Assembly (NCBI RefSeq): GCF_018156225.1
Contig: NZ_JAGTAR010000050.1
Coordinates: 1 to 34,037 of the forward strand
DNA: 34,037 nucleotides
Source: Carboxylicivirga sediminis
GTDB lineage: Bacteria; Bacteroidota; Bacteroidia; Bacteroidales; Marinilabiliaceae
Direction of reading: 5' to 3'
The translations under genes were made by a program, and so were the position numbers. Below are positions 28,536 through 34,037 of the stretch, piece by piece (position 1 is the stretch's first letter; the number at the start of each line of letters is the position of its first letter). The notes below the pieces were generated by a model. That model searched no databases, was not told where the DNA came from, and was given only the letters and a program-made list of their open reading frames with translations.

Positions 28536-29957
28536 ATGAGAAAGTCATTACTGCGCCTCTTACCGCTGTTAGCAACTGCATTTTTATTAAACGGGTGTGT
28601 TCACAAGCAGCAGCAGCCCAATGTGGTGCTAATACTGGTGGACGACCTGGGCTGGACCGATTTAGGCCTGATGGGAAGCACCTTGTATCAAACACCCCAT
28701 GTGGACCGGTTGGCCGGGAAAAGCACTGTGTTTACCGATGCCTATGCGGCCTGCACAGTTTGCTCGCCAACCCGCGCCAGTATTATGACCGGTAAATACC
28801 CGGCTACCCTGAACTGTACCGACTGGATAGAGGGGCATAAACGCCCGCATGCAAAGCTGGCGGTGCCGGACTGGACCATGTACCTGGACACGGCCGAGTA
28901 TAACCTGGCTGAGGCATTTAAGAGCAATGGCTATGTGACGGCCCACATTGGTAAATGGCACCTGGGCGAATCAGCCATCTACTGGCCCGTATCTCAGGGC
29001 TTCGATAGTAATATTGGCGGCTGGGCCAAGGGTTCGCCACAACTGAGAAAGAAGCAGGGCTTTGGCGGGTATTTTGCTCCCTATGGCAATCCGCGACTGG
29101 CAGATAAAGAAAACGGGGAGTACCTGACCGAGCGCCTGTCGCAGGAGGCCTGCCATTTCATCGAAACGCATCATCCCGATATCACAGGACAGCCTTTCTT
29201 CTTGAACTTTTGGCTGTATAACGTGCATTTGCCCTTACAGGCTAAAGCCGATAAGGTTGAGAAGTACAAGGCCCTGGTGGATTCAACACAGCACCACCTG
29301 AATCCCACCTATGCAGCCATGGTAGAACACATGGATGATGCCGTGGGCGCTATACTAAATAGTTTGAAAGCAAATGGCCTGAGCGAGAATACCATCATTG
29401 TGTTTACATCCGATAATGGCGGGCATGCGCAGCAGCGTAAAACGATGGTGACCAGCAACTACCCCCTGCGCGAAGGCAAAGGGCATGTGTATGAGGGAGG
29501 CGTGCGTGTGCCCATGCTCATTTATAACCCGCAGCTTGAGCAACAGGTGAGCGTAAGTCATCAGCCGGTTATCTCCAATGATATTTTTCCAACGCTGGCA
29601 GCCATGGCCAATCTGCAACTACCGGACAAGGTAAGCGCAGGTTTTGATGGGCTGAGCCTGGATGGCGTCATTGAGGCGGACAAGCCGCTGAAGCGCTCGG
29701 CCTTGTTCTGGCATTATCCGCATTACCATACGCTTGGGGCCACGCCCTACAGCGCCATACGCAAGGGCGATTGGAAGTTGATTCGTTTTTTTGAAAATGA
29801 GCACTACGAGCTCTACAACCTCAGGGAGGATATCTCAGAATCAGTAAATGTGGCAGAGCAGCACAGCGATAAGGTGAATGCCTTAAAAGATGAGCTATTC
29901 CTATGGTATCAGCAGGTGGAGGCGCAAATGCCAAGGCCTAATAGTCATTACAAATAG
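28536..29957 (+). CDS. S1-type sulfatase lipoprotein, second subfamily
   Basis: This 473-residue lipoprotein (lipobox LLNGC, Cys21) is an alkaline-phosphatase-fold sulfatase with DDLGWTDLG (36-44), formylglycine motif C76-S-P-T-R (rather than CGPSR), GKWHLGE, YNVHLPLQ and SDNGGHAQ. The CSPTR core and the surrounding blocks differ from the other two sulfatases of this locus, so it likely removes sulfate from another position or residue. It is 57 nt downstream of the preceding sulfatase and is the last gene of the PUL: a strong terminator follows. Loss of acidic residues after the lipobox suggests periplasmic location. The substrate position is not readable from the sequence. Confidence 0.95.
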   Translation: MRKSLLRLLPLLATAFLLNGCVHKQQQPNVVLILVDDLGWTDLGLMGSTLYQTPHVDRLAGKSTVFTDAYAACTVCSPTRASIMTGKYPATLNCTDWIEGHKRPHAKLAVPDWTMYLDTAEYNLAEAFKSNGYVTAHIGKWHLGESAIYWPVSQGFDSNIGGWAKGSPQLRKKQGFGGYFAPYGNPRLADKENGEYLTERLSQEACHFIETHHPDITGQPFFLNFWLYNVHLPLQAKADKVEKYKALVDSTQHHLNPTYAAMVEHMDDAVGAILNSLKANGLSENTIIVFTSDNGGHAQQRKTMVTSNYPLREGKGHVYEGGVRVPMLIYNPQLEQQVSVSHQPVISNDIFPTLAAMANLQLPDKVSAGFDGLSLDGVIEADKPLKRSALFWHYPHYHTLGATPYSAIRKGDWKLIRFFENEHYELYNLREDISESVNVAEQHSDKVNALKDELFLWYQQVEAQMPRPNSHYK

Positions 29958-29961
29958 TACA

Positions 29962-30003
29962 CAAACAATAAATGCTTGCCGATTGGCAAGCATTTATTGT
30001 TTG
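29962..30003 (+). terminator. Perfect 19-bp inverted repeat ending the PUL
   Basis: CAAACAATAAATGCTTGCC (29962-29980) pairs perfectly with GGCAAGCATTTATTGTTTG (29985-30003) across a 4-nt loop GATT. It starts 5 nt after the last sulfatase stop codon. The A/T-rich outer stem gives the T-tract on either strand, so it may act in both directions. Confidence 0.85.
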
Positions 30004-30085
30004 AAGCCCTGTATGGGGGGAGGTTTCTTGTGACGGAATAATAGTGAGCGCTTCTCCCTGCTAGTGGTTGCTGGTAGCTAGCTGG

Positions 30086-30826
30086 TTAGCGCTTGTATTT
30101 CTTCTCAACTGTATCATCTTCATAGCTTGATGTCAGTATGATGTATTCCTGTGTAACGGTATCAATGCTAACACAGTCTCTTAAGCCTCCAATTACATAT
30201 TGAACACACTTACAGTCCTGAAAATCATTCACAATAGTCTCTGCATTATTTTCAATGTCAAATATTTTCAACTGTTCATTTGGCTCGTTGATGTGCTCAA
30301 TGTAAAGCAGAATCTGACTTCCCTCGTTTGCATCAACCCATGTTCCTTTTCTTATTGTTTTACCTGTTCTCTTATCTATAAGCTGAATCTCATGCGGGTT
30401 TCCTGAGCCAAAAGATTGGACAAAAACAAATGAGCTGTCAAAATCAGCACCGATGTAGCCAATGTTTTTATGTGGTAATCCATAACTACTTCCACCAGTC
30501 AAATCCTTAATGTCAGTTGTGTCCTTTACTAAAAATATTGCCTGAAGCGTGTCTGGGTTATTAGATTCTATATACACTCTATATTCTAAATTGAAATCGT
30601 TTTTCAAGCTTGTCTGGAAATCATAGTCAAGGTATGCTGAATCTGAAATATATGTTCTTGTCACAACACTACTTTTTAAAAGCTTTGTATTGGACTTTAA
30701 TTCATTGTTATCAATTAGCGCCGACTGTGTTTCATCGCTCCTGCTATTAAAGTTTTCAGTCTTTGTATGCTTGTGCTGACACCCCAATGTCAATAAAATT
30801 GTCAGTATGTATAGTGTGTTTTTCAT
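30086..30826 (-). CDS. Hypothetical lipoprotein
   Basis: I do not recognise this 246-residue protein. It starts with a lipoprotein signal peptide (MKNTLYILTILLTLGC, Cys16) and a polar Ser/Asn-rich linker, followed by an all-beta-looking domain of about 180 residues (VFVQSFGSG, EIQLIDKRTGK). Two nearby cysteines (CKC) and a further Cys (RDC) near the C-terminus could bind metal or form a disulfide. It lies on the minus strand in an AT-rich flank, separated from its upstream neighbour by a GC-rich intergenic element shared with the next gene gap. It looks like an accessory cassette-type gene rather than part of the PUL. Confidence 0.75.
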   Translation of the reverse strand: MKNTLYILTILLTLGCQHKHTKTENFNSRSDETQSALIDNNELKSNTKLLKSSVVTRTYISDSAYLDYDFQTSLKNDFNLEYRVYIESNNPDTLQAIFLVKDTTDIKDLTGGSSYGLPHKNIGYIGADFDSSFVFVQSFGSGNPHEIQLIDKRTGKTIRKGTWVDANEGSQILLYIEHINEPNEQLKIFDIENNAETIVNDFQDCKCVQYVIGGLRDCVSIDTVTQEYIILTSSYEDDTVEKKYKR

Positions 30827-30921
30827 CTTATAGGTCCGCTGCCGGTTCGGCTATGCGCAGTGTGCCTGCGTTGCGCCTGCGGCAAGCTATGCATTATTAG
30901 CCATTATTGGCGGGCTTAATT
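30827..30921 (-). repeat. GC-rich intergenic repeat, copy A
   Basis: This spacer contains GTTGCGCCTGCGGCA (30870-30884) and, 16 nt further, GCCATTAT (30900-30907). The same 15-mer and 8-mer recur in the same order at 31686-31700 and 31718-31725. The base composition contrasts with the AT-rich genes on both sides. It resembles spacers of cassette-like gene arrays in Bacteroidota. Confidence 0.6.
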
Positions 30922-31620
30922 TTATAAATATTTATCGAGCACTTGAATGTTTCCAATATCGATACTAGTAATTTTATGTAGTTCATTTAGTTTAAACGAA
31001 TACCAAGTTTCCTTTTTTTCTATTATTTCCTCATCATTTTCATCATATTCTGGAGAGGAATAATTTGTTACTAACATTTTACGCGTTGAAAAATTTACAC
31101 TGATACTTTCTGATTCCATAGTCCCTCTATGGGTTGATTCTGACTCTATACCAATTAGATAGAATTCATTATTCTGAAATCTAAACTTATATTCTTTATT
31201 TGTCATATACCAGCTACCACTACTGTACCAATAGTATGCTCCCAAACTTAAAATACCTTTCTTAATTTGAATACCAGCAAATGGGTCAGCCATGTTCCGA
31301 CTTATCCTTTGAGGAATTAAGTTATTAATTACTCTAAACTTCTCATAATCACCCTTACTTTTGTTGAATACACAAATTAATAATATCCGATTATTGGTGT
31401 TCAAAGTATCATTAAGTGAAGAATCGATTTCTATTTTGCTTTTATCTTTTTCTTCATATACAACAACAATATCATCGTAACCGTCTTTGTTTAAGTCTCC
31501 TTTACAGTAATCAATTAACTGAGTATCTTTTGGAATTAAATGTTTAATGTCATTTGCGATAATCAAATTGGTAAAAGATAGAATAGATATTAATAGAGTT
31601 AAAATAGTTTTCTTTTTCAT
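30922..31620 (-). CDS. Hypothetical exported protein with VCBS/FG-GAP-like motif
   Basis: This 232-residue protein has a signal peptide (about 1-22, NLIIAN). Near its start is GDLNKDGYDDIVVVYE (about 41-56), the calcium-binding-like loop typical of FG-GAP/VCBS repeats; the rest is beta-rich with a DEIIEKKETWYSF segment near the C-terminus. I recognise no enzyme domain. It lies on the minus strand between the two copies of the GC-rich intergenic repeat, which makes it the body of a cassette-like unit. GC content is clearly lower than in the PUL, consistent with horizontal origin. Function is unknown. Confidence 0.75.
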   Translation of the reverse strand: MKKKTILTLLISILSFTNLIIANDIKHLIPKDTQLIDYCKGDLNKDGYDDIVVVYEEKDKSKIEIDSSLNDTLNTNNRILLICVFNKSKGDYEKFRVINNLIPQRISRNMADPFAGIQIKKGILSLGAYYWYSSGSWYMTNKEYKFRFQNNEFYLIGIESESTHRGTMESESISVNFSTRKMLVTNYSSPEYDENDEEIIEKKETWYSFKLNELHKITSIDIGNIQVLDKYL

Positions 31621-31734
31621 AGTTTAATTAATGTCTGAATTGTGGTTTTGCATGCCAATGGCCAACTGTGTGATGCGTAGCTTGTGTTGCGCCTGCGGCA
31701 GGGCATATTGCGTATGAGCCATTATGACAGCCCG
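31621..31734 (-). repeat. GC-rich intergenic repeat, copy B
   Basis: This spacer contains the shared 15-mer GTTGCGCCTGCGGCA (31686-31700) and GCCATTAT (31718-31725) in the same order as copy A, with 17 nt between them instead of 15. Other parts, such as CGTAGC and TATGC blocks, are only partly alike. No integron-type recombination site could be made out. Confidence 0.6.
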
Positions 31735-33777
31735 TTATTTTGTTAAAGGTTCTAATTTTCCACGAATAGAATTGTATTCTTCATTTGTGTTCAATCTCAT
31801 TTCTTTTAGAATATCCTTTATCAATTTTGTCAAATTACCTTTAATACCAAACTCTTTGTGTACTGATTTTATTAAAGCTTTTCCATCACACCTCTTTTTC
31901 CAATCCTCTGCCCATTCTTCTTGATAGACTTTGACTTTTGTTTCAATACTTTTTTCAAGTTCTTCTTTCCATTTGGGATTATCAAACTTCTCAAACAGTG
32001 CCCTTGTTTCAGTTACTGTTTTTTCAAATGCATTAATTACTTCTGAACTTGGTTTATCTTTTATTTGAGAGTTCTTTACAGATATATTATTCGGAATTGT
32101 TATATCTAATTCTTCCCTTACTGCTTTAAAATTAACTTGACTTAGCGCAAGTTCTTTAATCTTCTGCTGTAATGCACCTCTATTTGTTGGTTTATTTGAA
32201 CAATCATATTCTTTTATAACATTATACATTACATCTGAATCGAAAAGATAATTTTCAAAACAATATCTATCCCATTGAATTACCTTTACATTTGTGGAAG
32301 AATCCCCTTTATACGGCTTATTATCATTATCTAAAATGAAGATATGATACCCCTCAAGGTCCCCTCGTTTGTCTGAATCTTGTAATGTCTTTATTTCTTT
32401 TTCAATTTCACCACGCCCTCCAAGCGACTTAATTGAATAACCAGAAATCAAATCCCCAATTATAATTGGAATAAAATCTTCGTCTGTATTGCCTTCAAGA
32501 TATATGATACCTTTATTAAATAGTATGTCAGAAGTATGAACACCTAAACACTTTAAAGCATCTTGTGCTTCTGAATCATCTTTCTTTAAAATTTTAGTAA
32601 TATTTCTAGAGTCAAGTAAATGCAATAGGTGTAAATTCTCATCATCTTTTGTTGCTGAAAGGATTTCGGCAGAATGAGTCGTTAAAATTACTTGTGTATT
32701 TTTCGCCTTAAATATCTTTGAGTTTAAAAATGGAATTATACTTCTACAAACTGCAGGGTTTAGATGTAATTCAGGTTCGTCAAGCAAAACAATACCTTCA
32801 TTATCCATTGTCTTCATAAGCAAATAGAAAGTCATTAATAATCCTTTCTCTCCGCTACTTAGGAAATCTATATCATATATTTTTCCACTATCTTTTTCTT
32901 TTATTAATACAGAAAGTCTACCCGATTGATTTTCTAATTTTATGCCATGAAGCTCCTTTCCTGGAAGAAGACTATCAAATATCAACTTGAAATCATTTTT
33001 AACACTATTTACATCATTATTGTTAATCAGCAGGATGTTTAAGAGAGTTGCTTTTAATCTTTGAAATTTCAGCTGTGGATTCGTACTATATGACTGAATT
33101 TGATTATTAACATCTCCTTGTCCTAATTGTATATTTGTATCACCTAATGGCATTGTTCTGTCAGGTGGAAAATAGGAGAACTTTGTAATATTATAGTTCC
33201 TAATCTGCATTAAATAAGAAACTGTTTCTTGGTCTAGTCCATTTTCACCACTGACTTGACCATTTGCCGCAAAAACTAAATTGATATTACATATAGAACT
33301 TGTCTTTAACTCATTTATTCTTTGATGAGTTTCATTTTGTATGGTATTAAGTCTTTCTTTTCCTTCTTTTGTAGAAATGTATCCAATCAAATCAAAAGTA
33401 TTTGTATTGGCAGTCGGAAGTTGTCTTTGTAAGCGATGCATTGCAAATTGTCCAATTGATACCTCTAATGCTTTTACTTCATCTGCTGTTAATTCAAACT
33501 CTAAGTTTATTAAAACATTTTTTCTATTATCGTTTGCAAGGTTTGCAAACTGAACGTTTCCTAAATGAGGTGAGAAAATACCCATGTGTTGTAATGTATT
33601 CTGCCCTTCATTTTGAGTAGTTGGAAGTAAAATTGCTTTAACAAGTCGAATTGCATCTAACACAGTACTTTTTCCGACACCATTAGGTCCTACAATTGTA
33701 TTTATTGAGTTTTTCAAATCGAACTCGATAAAGTCGATTTTTCTAAAGTTGCTTATGGATACTTTCTTAATATACAT
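31735..33777 (-). CDS. AAA ATPase with TOPRIM/OLD-like nuclease domain, putative defence protein
   Basis: This 680-residue cytoplasmic protein joins an SMC/ABC-type ATPase to a C-terminal TOPRIM-like domain. The ATPase shows Walker A GPNGVGKST (30-38), signature LSSGEKG (306-312), Walker B IVLLDEPELHLNP (329-341) and H-loop TTHSAEIL. From about residue 420 the motifs YLEGNTDEDF (Glu428) and ILDNDNKP (Asp483, Asp485), then RYCFENYL, fit the OLD-nuclease/DUF4435-type TOPRIM. Related proteins (OLD, Gabija GajA) act in anti-phage defence, cutting DNA under nucleotide control. No GajB-like helicase lies within this window, but the upstream partner could lie beyond position 34037. It sits in the AT-rich flank, and a palindrome and phased TATATC motifs precede its start. 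The defence role is an inference. Confidence 0.8.
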   Translation of the reverse strand: MYIKKVSISNFRKIDFIEFDLKNSINTIVGPNGVGKSTVLDAIRLVKAILLPTTQNEGQNTLQHMGIFSPHLGNVQFANLANDNRKNVLINLEFELTADEVKALEVSIGQFAMHRLQRQLPTANTNTFDLIGYISTKEGKERLNTIQNETHQRINELKTSSICNINLVFAANGQVSGENGLDQETVSYLMQIRNYNITKFSYFPPDRTMPLGDTNIQLGQGDVNNQIQSYSTNPQLKFQRLKATLLNILLINNNDVNSVKNDFKLIFDSLLPGKELHGIKLENQSGRLSVLIKEKDSGKIYDIDFLSSGEKGLLMTFYLLMKTMDNEGIVLLDEPELHLNPAVCRSIIPFLNSKIFKAKNTQVILTTHSAEILSATKDDENLHLLHLLDSRNITKILKKDDSEAQDALKCLGVHTSDILFNKGIIYLEGNTDEDFIPIIIGDLISGYSIKSLGGRGEIEKEIKTLQDSDKRGDLEGYHIFILDNDNKPYKGDSSTNVKVIQWDRYCFENYLFDSDVMYNVIKEYDCSNKPTNRGALQQKIKELALSQVNFKAVREELDITIPNNISVKNSQIKDKPSSEVINAFEKTVTETRALFEKFDNPKWKEELEKSIETKVKVYQEEWAEDWKKRCDGKALIKSVHKEFGIKGNLTKLIKDILKEMRLNTNEEYNSIRGKLEPLTK

Positions 33778-34037
33778 GCTTTAATATTTATGTAAGGTTT
33801 GTTTTTAATGGGCTGTAACTCATTTATATCAGCACCCTAATGCCCGATATATTTGCTATATCAGCAGTTAAGGTGTCGATGCATACCCTATATCACGATG
33901 TATCAACGCCTGTATGGAGATACATTTATTATTCCTTTATGCTTTCCTGCCCCTTATTACGCTCACATTATCCCCGGTCAGGGGGGCAGTTTTTCCGATT
34001 AGTGCCTGCTAAATTAGAATTTATTTTGGGATGCACA
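33778..34037 (-). promoter_or_regulatory. Upstream region of the AAA/TOPRIM gene with phased TATATC motifs
   Basis: TATATC occurs at 33825, 33857 and 33889, each exactly 32 nt apart, and the first two are followed by the same AGCA. At 33846-33862 GATATA-TTTGC-TATATC forms a 17-nt palindrome. These sites precede the ATG of the minus-strand ATPase gene by about 48 to 112 nt and could be operator sites. No gene is seen to the end of the window. Confidence 0.35.

Noticed and set aside
30827-31734. Integron attC sites between the minus-strand genes
   Set aside because: The GC-rich spacers share a 15-mer, but I could not find paired RYYYAAC/GTTRRRY boxes or the needed long imperfect inverted repeat, and no integrase is in the window.

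Overview
This window looks like the chromosome of a marine or otherwise algal-polysaccharide-degrading Bacteroidota, probably near the Marinilabiliales. The basis is an AT-leaning genome, a SusC/SusD pair, a hybrid two-component sensor/regulator, type IX secretion (T9SS) C-terminal sorting domains and several S1-type sulfatases. The taxon is inferred from gene content only.

Layout: (1) 1-2.5 kb holds a hairpin-rich intergenic stretch, a minus-strand coiled-coil lipoprotein and a plus-strand protein with a carboxypeptidase-like regulatory domain. (2) 2.9-30.0 kb is one co-oriented polysaccharide utilization locus (PUL): hybrid sensor/AraC regulator, a 37-residue membrane peptide, SusC, SusD, a GH128-like lipoprotein, a T9SS-exported binding protein, a tandem pair of GH16 enzymes, a GH43 enzyme resembling exo-beta-1,3-galactanases, a right-handed beta-helix protein, a GH2 beta-galactosidase, a sulfatase-GH16 fusion and two further sulfatases. 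It ends at a perfect 19-bp terminator hairpin. (3) 30.0-34.0 kb is an AT-rich minus-strand flank with two exported proteins of unknown function and a large AAA ATPase with a TOPRIM/OLD-like C-terminus. A repeated GC-rich intergenic element separates these genes, as in a cassette-like accessory island.

How the genes may work together: the sensor would detect an oligosaccharide in the periplasm and switch on the operon. Surface enzymes (GH16 and GH128 lipoproteins, the T9SS-exported GH16) and the T9SS binding protein would capture and cut the polymer, and SusC/SusD would import fragments. Periplasmic sulfatases, the GH43 enzyme and GH2 would finish depolymerisation. GH43 (exo-beta-1,3-galactanase type), GH2, GH16 and four sulfatase-family domains' worth of context (three sulfatase domains in all, one fused to GH16) point to a sulfated beta-1,3-linked galactan or arabinogalactan-like algal glycan. 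This substrate is an inference, not a demonstrated fact.

Points of most interest are the sulfatase-GH16 fusion; the GH16 pair with near-identical catalytic domains but strongly diverged binding modules and different export routes; a 42-nt direct repeat with upstream hairpins bracketing that GH16/GH43 segment; a C-terminal T9SS-domain remnant next to one repeat copy; and the cassette-like flank with a putative defence ATPase/nuclease.
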